From: Sporolactobacillus kofuensis
Lineage (GTDB): Bacteria; Bacillota; Bacilli; Bacillales; Sporolactobacillaceae
Direction: 5' to 3'
DNA length: 64,000 nt
Assembly: GCF_042660205.1 (NCBI RefSeq)
Contig: NZ_JBHSTQ010000005.1
Location: 1 to 64,000 of the forward strand
A model generated the notes under the pieces. The model saw nothing but the letters and a program-made list of their open reading frames with translations, was not told the DNA's origin and made no database searches. Made by a program: the position numbers and the translations under genes. This document shows, piece by piece, positions 51,137 to 59,193 of this stretch (positions are counted from its first letter, which is position 1; each line of letters starts with the position of its first letter).

Positions 51137-54100
51137 TTGAAACGAAGTATCTCAGTCGGATTGATCATCATAATGTTTATTTATCTCATTCAATCAACGT
51201 TCGGAGCAACCGTTGCATATGCCGGAATGATACCTATGCAAGGATCGGGAACATCTGCTGATCCTTATATAATCACTACAGCTGCGCAACTTGACAGTGT
51301 GAGGAATGACCTAAGTGCTAGTTACAAATTGGGCAATGATATTGACCTTAGTAGCTATGACAATTGGCAGCCAATAGGAACCATTGACAATGGACAAGCA
51401 TTATCTGGAACCTTTGACGGTGACGGACACACGATAAGTAATTTAAAAATCAATCGCCCTGATCTAGATGATGTCGGGCTATTTGCACATCTTGAGAATG
51501 GGACTGTGAAAAACGTAAAATTGGAAAATGTGAATGTTAACGGCCGTATCAATGTCGGTGGATTGGTTGGCTTTTATAGAGGAGACACAATTAGCAACAG
51601 CAGTGTGTCGGGGGAAATAAATGGATCCAGTTATGTTGGCGGTTTGGTAGGATATAGTGAGGGCACGATTAATGGAAGTTATTCAACAGCTGACGTAATA
51701 GGAGCTCAGGAAGTTGGCGGATTAGTTGGTGAGAATGATGGAAATATTAATACGAGCTTTGCAAGTGGACACGTACAAGGTACCGGCAGTGTCGGTGGTT
51801 TAGTTGGCTATTTTCAATCATCTGATTTTGACTTTTTTGGAGATCCAATTTCGGTCAACAACAGTTACGCAAGTGGATCAGTACAAGGGAGTAATGGGGT
51901 TGGTGGACTGATTGGGCGAGCGCAGATTTTTATGCCTGGATCTGTAACGATCAGTAATTCCTATGCAAGTGGATCAATTTCCGGTACTAATAGTGTTGGT
52001 GGTATTACAGGTGCTTCCAGTGGAGTAACGATTACGAACAGCTTTTATGATAAAGAAACAGCCGGTTTAAGTAGCTCTACTGATAACGCAGCTAAATCAA
52101 CAGTGGAAATGCAAACAAAGTCTACATATACGAATGCCGGTTGGGATTTTAATTCAATCTGGAAAATGAATCCAGGGGAATATCCAAAACTCTCCTACCA
52201 AGTAGATCAGGCTTATCAAATCACTTATGATCCGAATGGTGGAACGGGAACGGTTCCAACTGATCCAACAAACTATAGTAATGGTGATTCAGTAACAGTT
52301 AAGGGAAACAGCGGCAATTTAGTAAAAACCGGCTTTTCATTCAATGGTTGGAATACAAAAGCAGATGGTACCGGAACCGCCTATCAGCCGGAGTCTGCTT
52401 TGACAGTTACAGGCAATGTGACGTTGTATGCGCAATGGAACAAAAACCAGTATACGGTCACTTATAACTCGAACGGTGGGAGTGCCGTTGCTGCTCAAAC
52501 CATCGATTATGAAGGTCAGGCAAGCAAACCTACTGACCCAACACAGACCGGCTATACGTTTGGTGGGTGGTATAGTGATTCAGAATTTAATAACACATAT
52601 GATTTCAACACGCCAGTTACCGAAAATACAACACTATATGCGAAATGGAGCAAAAACCAGTATACAGTTACTTATAACTCGAATGGCGGAAGCTCAATTG
52701 CAAATCAAACCGTTGATTATGAAAACAGGGTAAGCAAACCCATAGCGCCGACACGAACCGGCTATGCGTTCGCTGGATGGTACAAGGACTCGGGTCTGAC
52801 AGAGCCGTATGATTTCAATACACCTGTTACTGAAAATACAACACTATATGCGCAATGGAACAAAGTCCTGTATACGATCACTTTTGATTCGAACGAAGGG
52901 AGTACTGTTCCGCCACAAATGATTGCCTATCAGGATAAAATATTAAATCCGCTAATTCCTTTCAAAACGGGATTTTTATTTTCAGGCTGGTATAGTGATT
53001 CAAACCTGACAAATCTATATGATTTCAATACACCAGTTACCGGAAACACAACACTTTATGCAAAATGGAGCGTAATGCCGCCATCCATTATTTCACAGCC
53101 GATGAATCAGACGATTAATAGGGGCCAATCAGCTACATTCTCAGTATTTTCTCTATCCTTTGAAAATACATTTCAATGGTATAAAGATGGGGCTCCGATT
53201 ATTGGTCAGACAGGACCTTCTTTAACAATTAGTAATGCACAATTGTCTGATGCAGGGCAATATTATGTAAAAGTGACAAATGCTGGTGGAGTAATTACGA
53301 GTATTCCTGCACTATTGATCGTAAATCCAACCTATTCCGTAACTTATAATGAAAATGGGAACACCAGTGGAGCGGCGCCTGTTGATAATCAGTCTTATAG
53401 CCCAGGAACTCTTGTTACCATACTTAATCCATTAAACCTTACAAAAACGGGGTATTCGTTCAATGGATGGAATACAAAAGCAGACGGGTCTGGAACAGAC
53501 TATCAATCAGGTGATACTTTTTCAATCACAGGTAATGTGACCTTATATGCGAAATGGAATAAAAGCCAGTATACGTTCACTTATGACTCGAACGGTGGAA
53601 GTGCTATAGGTGATCAACACATCGATTATGAGGACAAGGCAAGCCAGCCTGCGGACCCAACACGAACTGGTTATACGTTTGCCGGATGGTATAGTGATAC
53701 AGAGTTAAATAGCCCATATGATTTCACGACACCGGTAACTGGGAACGTAAAGCTTTATGCGAAGTGGGACAAAAATAGCTATACGGTCACTTATGACTCG
53801 AACGGCGGAAGTGCTATAGGTGATCAACACATCGATTATGAGGACCAGGCAAGCCAGCCTGCGGACCCAACACGAACTGGTTATACGTTTGCTGGATGGT
53901 ATAGTGATACAGAGTTTAATAGCCCATATGATTTCACGACACCGGTAACTGGGAACGTAAAGCTTTATGCGAAGTGGGACAAAAATAGCTATGATGTAAC
54001 GTTTGATTCGAACGGCGGAAGTGCTATAGGTGATCAACACATCGATTATGAGGACCAGGCAAGCCAGCCTGCGGACCCAACAAGGACGGGTTATACGTTT

Positions 54101-55882
54101 GCTGGATGGTATAGTGATACAGAGTTTAATAGCCCATATGATTTCGATACACCGGTTACCGGGCACGCAACACTTTATGCGAAATGGAACAAAAACCATT
54201 ATATAGTTGCTTTTGATTCGAACGGTGGGAGCGCCATTTCAAATCAAACCATCGATTTTGAAGACAAGGCAAGCCAGCCCGCAGAGCCAACACGAACCGG
54301 CTATACATTTGCTGGTTGGTACAAGGATTCGGACCTAACGGAACCATATGATTTCCATTCGCCGGTAACAGGGAACACAACACTGTATGCTAAGTGGGAT
54401 AAAAACCGCTATACGGTCACTTATGACTCGAACGGTGGAAGTAGCGTTTCGGATCAAACCATTGATTTTGAGGACAAAGCAAACAAACCCGCAGAGCCAA
54501 TACGAGCTGGTTATACGTTTGCTGGTTGGTATAGTGATTCAGCGTTTAATAGACCGTATGATTTCGATACACCGGTTACCGGAGATACAACATTCTATGC
54601 GAAATGGCTGTCAGCAGAAAGCACATTGTCAGCTTTGAAACTTCCAGATTCAGCTACTTTGTCACCGGTATTTAATGTTGGTCAATCGGATTATATGGCA
54701 ATGGTAGATAATAAGATTGCGCAATTAACGATTACTTTTTCTAGAAGTGAAGGAAGCCAAAACGTTACAGTAGACGGATCACCAGTCGAAGGTGATCATG
54801 CGAACGTTCCGCTCACTGTTGGAAAAAATACAATCAAGATTGTGGTCACAGCTGCTGATGGCGTGACAAAAAGAACCTATACACTGCATGTGACACGAGC
54901 TGAAGCTGCTAAATCTACATCAAAGATTATCTATGCTGATGTCACATCGAAGAGTATAAAAGATACGCTTACCAAAACGCCGATCACTCAATCTGAAAAT
55001 AGCGATGGTACAGTAACGAATTCTGTTTCGTTAACCAATGCAAATGCGTTGGAAGCAGTGAAAAATCTTAACGACACCAATAATAAGGTTATCAGTATCG
55101 TTATTCCTGATGGAAAAGATCCAGTGTCGAAAGTGAATGTTTCCGTCCCGAACCAAGCAGTGGACACTCTATCCCAATCGAGAACGGGTCTGCAAATCAT
55201 CACGAATGATGCACATATCCTTGTGCCCCATCGTTCGCTTGCTGATTTTAATCAGGATTTGTATTTCTCTCTTGTTCCAGTGAGAAACCAATCAGATCGA
55301 CAACGAATCGTTGAACAAGCGACCCAACAATCCATTGTTAGAGCGGTACTTAACGGGGATTCATCATCTATGCAAGTCCTGGGCCAACCGATGCAAATTG
55401 AAACCAACATGCAGAATCATCGTGTGACATTGACGTTGCCAATTCCGACGGATGTCCAATTAACGGATGAGATGCTCAATAATTTGGTGATCTTTATCGA
55501 GCATAGCGATGGAACGCGAGAAGTTATCCGTGGTCAATTGGTAAACTATGAATCCGGTGTACGCGGCATCCAGTTTGACGTTACGAAGTTTTCTACCTTT
55601 ACCATGCTGTATGTGAAAAACGCAGATAAATTATTTGCCAAAACATCTGGAACTACGGATCAACATCAAGGAGCTAAGGGAAAAGATCATGGAAGCAGCA
55701 CAACGCAGCCCGCGGAGAAGAAAACAGGATCAGCAAGTCCTTCCAAGGATACAAAATCAAAGGCTTCCTTGCCGAAAACGGGAGACGAATTTGATAGAAA
55801 TTCGATTATCGCTGGAATGATCCTTGTATTGTCTGGGCTGTTCTTGACGGTTCGCAACAGGAGAAAAAAGAGAAGATCCTAA
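51137..55882 (+). CDS. LPXTG-anchored surface protein with GLUG, Ig and InlB-B repeats
   Basis: The 1581-aa product begins at TTG 51137, behind GGGGG, with a signal peptide ending near AYA. GLUG-type repeats follow (about 95-310; VGGLVGY and VGGLIGR patterns). Then come four Listeria-Bacteroides/InlB B-repeats (YTVTYNSNGG to LYAKW units), one Ig-like domain (WYKDGAPIIGQTG), six more B-repeats, and a cadherin-like beta-sandwich (LSALKLPDSATLSPVF). A unique region precedes the LPKTG sorting signal with hydrophobic tail and RRKKRRS. Sortase A would link it to peptidoglycan. It is likely an adhesin. An upstream frame from 51035 lacks a signal peptide start and a ribosome site. Confidence 0.92.
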   Translation: MKRSISVGLIIIMFIYLIQSTFGATVAYAGMIPMQGSGTSADPYIITTAAQLDSVRNDLSASYKLGNDIDLSSYDNWQPIGTIDNGQALSGTFDGDGHTISNLKINRPDLDDVGLFAHLENGTVKNVKLENVNVNGRINVGGLVGFYRGDTISNSSVSGEINGSSYVGGLVGYSEGTINGSYSTADVIGAQEVGGLVGENDGNINTSFASGHVQGTGSVGGLVGYFQSSDFDFFGDPISVNNSYASGSVQGSNGVGGLIGRAQIFMPGSVTISNSYASGSISGTNSVGGITGASSGVTITNSFYDKETAGLSSSTDNAAKSTVEMQTKSTYTNAGWDFNSIWKMNPGEYPKLSYQVDQAYQITYDPNGGTGTVPTDPTNYSNGDSVTVKGNSGNLVKTGFSFNGWNTKADGTGTAYQPESALTVTGNVTLYAQWNKNQYTVTYNSNGGSAVAAQTIDYEGQASKPTDPTQTGYTFGGWYSDSEFNNTYDFNTPVTENTTLYAKWSKNQYTVTYNSNGGSSIANQTVDYENRVSKPIAPTRTGYAFAGWYKDSGLTEPYDFNTPVTENTTLYAQWNKVLYTITFDSNEGSTVPPQMIAYQDKILNPLIPFKTGFLFSGWYSDSNLTNLYDFNTPVTGNTTLYAKWSVMPPSIISQPMNQTINRGQSATFSVFSLSFENTFQWYKDGAPIIGQTGPSLTISNAQLSDAGQYYVKVTNAGGVITSIPALLIVNPTYSVTYNENGNTSGAAPVDNQSYSPGTLVTILNPLNLTKTGYSFNGWNTKADGSGTDYQSGDTFSITGNVTLYAKWNKSQYTFTYDSNGGSAIGDQHIDYEDKASQPADPTRTGYTFAGWYSDTELNSPYDFTTPVTGNVKLYAKWDKNSYTVTYDSNGGSAIGDQHIDYEDQASQPADPTRTGYTFAGWYSDTEFNSPYDFTTPVTGNVKLYAKWDKNSYDVTFDSNGGSAIGDQHIDYEDQASQPADPTRTGYTFAGWYSDTEFNSPYDFDTPVTGHATLYAKWNKNHYIVAFDSNGGSAISNQTIDFEDKASQPAEPTRTGYTFAGWYKDSDLTEPYDFHSPVTGNTTLYAKWDKNRYTVTYDSNGGSSVSDQTIDFEDKANKPAEPIRAGYTFAGWYSDSAFNRPYDFDTPVTGDTTFYAKWLSAESTLSALKLPDSATLSPVFNVGQSDYMAMVDNKIAQLTITFSRSEGSQNVTVDGSPVEGDHANVPLTVGKNTIKIVVTAADGVTKRTYTLHVTRAEAAKSTSKIIYADVTSKSIKDTLTKTPITQSENSDGTVTNSVSLTNANALEAVKNLNDTNNKVISIVIPDGKDPVSKVNVSVPNQAVDTLSQSRTGLQIITNDAHILVPHRSLADFNQDLYFSLVPVRNQSDRQRIVEQATQQSIVRAVLNGDSSSMQVLGQPMQIETNMQNHRVTLTLPIPTDVQLTDEMLNNLVIFIEHSDGTREVIRGQLVNYESGVRGIQFDVTKFSTFTMLYVKNADKLFAKTSGTTDQHQGAKGKDHGSSTTQPAEKKTGSASPSKDTKSKASLPKTGDEFDRNSIIAGMILVLSGLFLTVRNRRKKRRS
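52204..54606 (+). repeat. Coding tandem repeats (about 210 bp) inside the surface protein gene
   Basis: Ten repeats of about 70 residues occur here, interrupted once by an Ig-like domain. Units 6 to 8 (about 53573-54200) are nearly identical at DNA level, with a 210-base period. The outer ones have diverged, so the middle copies arose or were homogenised recently. Confidence 0.88.
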
Positions 55883-55902
55883 AAGAATAATGGATTAATG
55901 GA

Positions 55903-55946
55903 GGTGTCCCAAAAGTCAGTTATGGACTGTGGGACGCCCTTTTTTT
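55903..55946 (+). terminator. Terminator of the surface protein gene
   Basis: GGTGTCCCA pairs with TGGGACGCC around an 18-base loop that contains AGTC/GACT, followed by CT7. Confidence 0.85.
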
Positions 55947-55961
55947 ATAACATTAGATAGG

Positions 55962-56087
55962 GATCGGAAAAATTGAGATAACGACCGAATTATGCTCGAA
56001 AATGCCCAGATTAATTTTTCCGAAGACCGGATAAACCACTGGAACGACCGGATTCCGCTTATCCACGACTGGGATAATTAATCCGGA
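55962..56087. repeat. 21-bp-period degenerate tandem array (locus D)
   Basis: Six units start at 55962, 55983, 56004, 56025, 56046 and 56067, every spacing being exactly 21. Each opens with a GACCGG-like core (GATCGG, GACCGA, GCCCAG, GACCGG, GACCGG, GACTGG), and the other 15 bases vary. It fills the space between the two terminators of convergent genes. Confidence 0.75.
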
Positions 56088-56092
56088 CATTA

Positions 56093-56145
56093 AACAACAG
56101 CCCCTTCCGCGTAGTTGCTGCGCAGATGGGGCTGTTGTTATTTTT
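56093..56145. terminator. Bidirectional terminator at the dhaM end
   Basis: AACAACAGCCCC pairs perfectly with GGGGCTGTTGTT around a long loop. T residues follow on plus. On minus the arm is followed by TTAATG, so it serves the plus strand better. Confidence 0.75.
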
Positions 56146-56166
56146 AGTGTTCAAGTGGCTACTTGA

Positions 56167-56553
56167 TCACGGCATCTTTCCGAGTTTCATCGAGGCAATG
56201 TCTGCTTTGATTTCATCCATACTTTTGTTTAATCCGCTGTCAACAATTGCGGTGATCGCGCCTTCAACAAATGCTGCGTCGACGATCTCCACTTTGCTGC
56301 TATCCTCTTCCAGAAAATCGAGTGCCATTTGTGCGTTCATGTAAGCACTGCCCATGTCAAAGAAAACAAGGACGCCGTCATCAGAGTACACGTCATGGAT
56401 CGCGCTGCTGATTTTTGTAATGTCGGTACCGAGCCGATCATCGTCGGTTCCTCCTGCAAGCGCTACAGGTGCATCTTTTGACATTTGAGAAGCGAGTTCT
56501 TTTATCCCTTCAACAATTTTACGACTGTGTGAAACTAATACGATTCCAACCAT
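56167..56553 (-). CDS. dhaM: Dihydroxyacetone kinase phosphotransfer subunit DhaM (EIIA-like)
   Basis: DhaM takes phosphate from PTS HPr and rephosphorylates the ADP held by DhaL. The 128-aa product has the EIIA-Man-like fold with active-site H9 in GIVLVSHSRKIVEGI, the ALAGGTDDDRLGTDITKI loop and the VFFDMGSAYMNAQMAL helix. It is the short single-domain form found in Gram-positives; HPr and EI-like domains of the E. coli form are absent. It is the last gene of glpF-dhaK-dhaL-dhaM. ATG 56553 is preceded by AAAGGA. Confidence 0.95.
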   Translation of the reverse strand: MVGIVLVSHSRKIVEGIKELASQMSKDAPVALAGGTDDDRLGTDITKISSAIHDVYSDDGVLVFFDMGSAYMNAQMALDFLEEDSSKVEIVDAAFVEGAITAIVDSGLNKSMDEIKADIASMKLGKMP

Positions 56554-56630
56554 TTTCAACAAATCCTTTCTCTATTAATTGTGACGTTCTTAATGAAAAG
56601 TCGGGGATGAAAAAGAGTACCCATTTTGTC

Positions 56631-57263
56631 TTACAGAGCTGCAAAATAATCAGCAATTGCACCGAGAATGAGTGCGGTGGATGCAGCTCCCGGATCCTGG
56701 TGGCCGAGGCTTCGTTCACCGAGATAGCTGGATCTACCTTTTTTAGCGACTAATTTTTCAGTATCTGTAGCGCCTGTTCTTGCGGCTGCTTTGACTGCCT
56801 GAAGAACTTCCTGAGTATCTTTACCTTGAGACAATGCTGTTTCGCCGGCCTCATAAGCGGGGATCAGGGCATCAAGCATTGTTTTTTCACCGGCTTGCGA
56901 TTTTCCGCGCATTTTAATTCCTTCAGCGGCAGCCTTGAGGATACTGATATAATCTTCAGAATTGATCTCTGTTTTATCCTTGAGTGCCATTGAGGCTCTT
57001 AGGAATGCAGTGCCGAACAGTGGACCAGATGCTCCACCAACATGGGCAACGAGTGCCATACCGCTTTTTTTGAATAGATCGGCCGGTGTTTGAAACCCGC
57101 CTTCATCGAGTGTTTTCTTCACGAAGGAGAAGCCGCGGCTCATGTTGATTCCGTGATCTCCATCGCCGATCGCTCCGTCTAGCTCCGTCAAATGCTGTTT
57201 GTTTTCTTCAATGACGTCTGCGGCGTGATTCAAAGCGCCAATTAGTTGATTCAGTTCTGCCAT
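56631..57263 (-). CDS. dhaL: Dihydroxyacetone kinase, ADP-binding subunit DhaL (locus 2)
   Basis: The 210-aa product has DGAIGDGDHGINMSRGF (metal-binding aspartates for the bound nucleotide), HVGGASGPLFGTAFL and GRSSYLGERSLGHQDPGAAS. It passes phosphate from DhaM to DhaK-bound dihydroxyacetone. It lies 18 bases after dhaK. In enteric bacteria DhaL also signals to the transcription activator DhaR, which is of interest given the activator gene upstream here. Confidence 0.95.
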   Translation of the reverse strand: MAELNQLIGALNHAADVIEENKQHLTELDGAIGDGDHGINMSRGFSFVKKTLDEGGFQTPADLFKKSGMALVAHVGGASGPLFGTAFLRASMALKDKTEINSEDYISILKAAAEGIKMRGKSQAGEKTMLDALIPAYEAGETALSQGKDTQEVLQAVKAAARTGATDTEKLVAKKGRSSYLGERSLGHQDPGAASTALILGAIADYFAAL

Positions 57264-57281
57264 AAGTCATCCATCCCTTAT

Positions 57282-58283
57282 TTATTTTTTGATTACTTTG
57301 AGTGCCGGTGTATCTGCGGCATCGTCAAGAAGCGATTTCAGTTGATCGTCCAATTTCAGCACGGTCAGCGACATTCCGGCCATTTCAATCGAGGTCATAA
57401 ATTCACCGACAAAGGTGCGGTGGATGTGTGCACCGAGCGATACGAGAAGATCATGAGCTTTGTTATTGACGATATAAAGTTCCATCAGTGGGGTAGCGCC
57501 CATACCGTTTACCATTAGCGCAACGTCATCGCCTGACTGAATCGGGGCATCCGCCTGGATTTTATCAAAAAGTTCTTGCGTAATTTCATCAGCCGACTTG
57601 ATCTTTTCACGATGAGTACCCGGTTCGCCGTGAATACCGGTGCCGATTTCGACTTCATCCTCAGCTAACGTGAAGTTGGGCTTTCCGGCGGAAGGGACGA
57701 TACATGGACTGAGTGCCATGCCCATACTGTGAATACTTTTGATCGCTTTTTCTGCTGTTTCTTTAACTTTTTGCAGGTCCCATCCACGTTCTGCGGCTGC
57801 ACCGGCAATTTTATGAATAAGGACGGTTCCTGCGATTCCGCGGCGTCCTGTAGTAAACGTGCTGTCTTCCACAGCGACATCATCATTCACAATAACTTGT
57901 TCAACCGCAATGCCTTCCATTTCAGCCATTTCTTTCGCCATGTCAAAGTTCATCACGTCACCACTGTAATTTTTTACGACCAGCAGCACGCCTTTGCCTC
58001 TGTCCACGGCTTTGATTGCTTCATAGATTTGATCCGGTGTTGGTGAGGTGAAAATGTCGCCGGCAACAGCAGCGTCGAGCATGCCTTGGCCAATATAACC
58101 AGCGTGCGTTGGTTCATGGCCGCTGCCGCCACCACTGACAACGGCTACCTTCTGTTCAGTTAAGTTTTTACGAACAAGGACGTTTGTATTGTCGAGTCTT
58201 GTTAAATAATCAGGGTATGCTTTCGCCATGCCAATCAGCATTTCATTCAAACTGTTTTCCGGTTGATTGATCAATTTTTTCAT
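57282..58283 (-). CDS. dhaK: Dihydroxyacetone kinase, substrate-binding subunit DhaK (locus 2)
   Basis: The 333-aa product has AVVSGGGSGHEPTHAGYIG, FTSPTPDQIYEAIKAV, LVVKNYSGDVMNFDMAKEMA and the standard substrate histidine loop IGTGIHGEPGTHREKI. It forms a hemiaminal with dihydroxyacetone through that histidine. It stands 39 bases after glpF in the operon. Together with DhaL and DhaM it converts dihydroxyacetone to DHAP at the expense of PEP. Confidence 0.96.
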   Translation of the reverse strand: MKKLINQPENSLNEMLIGMAKAYPDYLTRLDNTNVLVRKNLTEQKVAVVSGGGSGHEPTHAGYIGQGMLDAAVAGDIFTSPTPDQIYEAIKAVDRGKGVLLVVKNYSGDVMNFDMAKEMAEMEGIAVEQVIVNDDVAVEDSTFTTGRRGIAGTVLIHKIAGAAAERGWDLQKVKETAEKAIKSIHSMGMALSPCIVPSAGKPNFTLAEDEVEIGTGIHGEPGTHREKIKSADEITQELFDKIQADAPIQSGDDVALMVNGMGATPLMELYIVNNKAHDLLVSLGAHIHRTFVGEFMTSIEMAGMSLTVLKLDDQLKSLLDDAADTPALKVIKK

Positions 58284-58322
58284 CTTGATGCCTCCCTGTC
58301 TCCGTTTGATAAGCTATTTTAT

Positions 58323-59030
58323 TCAATGGAAGAGAAGAATATAGGCAGCTGCACCGAAAATACCGCCGAGAATTGGGGCGGCGACGGGTACCCAAGCATA
58401 GGCCCAGTCCGAGCTACCCTTTCCGGGAATGGGGAGAAGTGCATGGGCAATTCTCGGAGCCAGGTCCCGCGCGGGGTTAATAGCGTATCCGGTTGTTCCC
58501 CCAAGCGATAGTCCGATAGCAAAGATCAGAATCCCAATTGCGAGCCCCATGAGCCCGGGTGCCATTTTCTGTGAAACAATGCCAATAATGCCAAACAAAA
58601 GTACAAAGGTATTGACGAATTCGCCAAAGAAGTTGAAAAATTTGCTTCGAATTGCCGGTCCAGTGGAGAATACGCCTAATTTAACTGCTGGATCTGTTGT
58701 TGCTTCAAAATGCTTGTAGAAATGAAGGAAAAGAACAACAGCCGCAAGAAAGGCTCCGATAAACTGCGCGGTGATATATAAGCCCACGCTGCTCCAAGGA
58801 AACTTTCCAATGCAGGCAAGTCCCAAGGTCACAGCAGGATTAAAATGCGCACCGCTGATGCTACCGAAAAGCCAAACCGGAAGAGCGACCGCGAATGCCC
58901 ATCCAGCGCTGATCACGATCCAGCCCGAATTTTCTGCCTTGGATTTTTTCAAAATGACATTGGCAACAGCGCCGTCGCCTAAGAGAACCATAATAAACGT
59001 ACCAACCAATTCACCCAAAAACGCTTCCAT
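58323..59030 (-). CDS. glpF: Glycerol facilitator GlpF (aquaglyceroporin)
   Basis: The 235-aa product is a six-helix MIP channel with the two half-helix motifs: SGAHFNPAVTLG and, in the second half, YAINPARDLAPR, whose arginine is the selectivity-filter residue. The N-terminus reads MEAFLGELVGTFIMVLLGDGAVANVILKK. Linked to dhaK, it probably admits glycerol or dihydroxyacetone. It is the first gene behind a sigma-54 promoter. A broken relative begins at 39028. Confidence 0.95.
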   Translation of the reverse strand: MEAFLGELVGTFIMVLLGDGAVANVILKKSKAENSGWIVISAGWAFAVALPVWLFGSISGAHFNPAVTLGLACIGKFPWSSVGLYITAQFIGAFLAAVVLFLHFYKHFEATTDPAVKLGVFSTGPAIRSKFFNFFGEFVNTFVLLFGIIGIVSQKMAPGLMGLAIGILIFAIGLSLGGTTGYAINPARDLAPRIAHALLPIPGKGSSDWAYAWVPVAAPILGGIFGAAAYILLFH

Positions 59031-59065
59031 AGTCCGTCTCCCCTTTCTCTTGCCATAATTACTTA

Positions 59066-59081
59066 AGCAATTTTGATGCCA
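59066..59081 (-). promoter_or_regulatory. Sigma-54 promoter of glpF-dhaKLM
   Basis: On the minus strand the sequence reads TGGCATCAAAATTGCT, a -24/-12 element with one change from TGGCAC-N5-TTGCW. It lies 36 bases before the glpF start. Confidence 0.85.
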
Positions 59082-59121
59082 ATTGAGTGGGAGAGCGAAA
59101 AGGGCATGAGAATTGAATTAT

Positions 59122-59141
59122 CCAAATAGGAACATGGTAAA
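59122..59141 (-). promoter_or_regulatory. Candidate activator site (UAS) of dha locus 2
   Basis: On plus it reads CCAAATAGGAACATGGTAAA, similar to the site at the same distance (about 41 bases) from the sigma-54 element of dha locus 1. It may bind the Fis-type HTH of the activator encoded just upstream. Confidence 0.5.
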
Positions 59142-59152
59142 AAAGAACAAGA

Positions 59153-59193
59153 AAACCGTTGATATTGGTAATAAGCACCAATATCAACGGTTT
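59153..59193 (-). terminator. Terminator between the activator gene and glpF
   Basis: AAACCGTTGATATTGGT pairs perfectly with ACCAATATCAACGGTTT around a 7-base loop (17 bp). On minus it is followed by TCTTGTTCTTTTTT. It starts directly after the activator's TAG. Confidence 0.92.

Noticed and set aside
53705..54199. Antisense frame of 164 residues opposite the surface protein repeats
   Set aside because: It is itself a repeat made by the coding repeats on the other strand, with no start signal.
59083..59093. Third copy of the attachment repeat (ATTGAGTGGGA)
   Set aside because: Only 11 bases match, there is no integrase or gene end nearby, and it lies in a promoter region. A chance match is likely.
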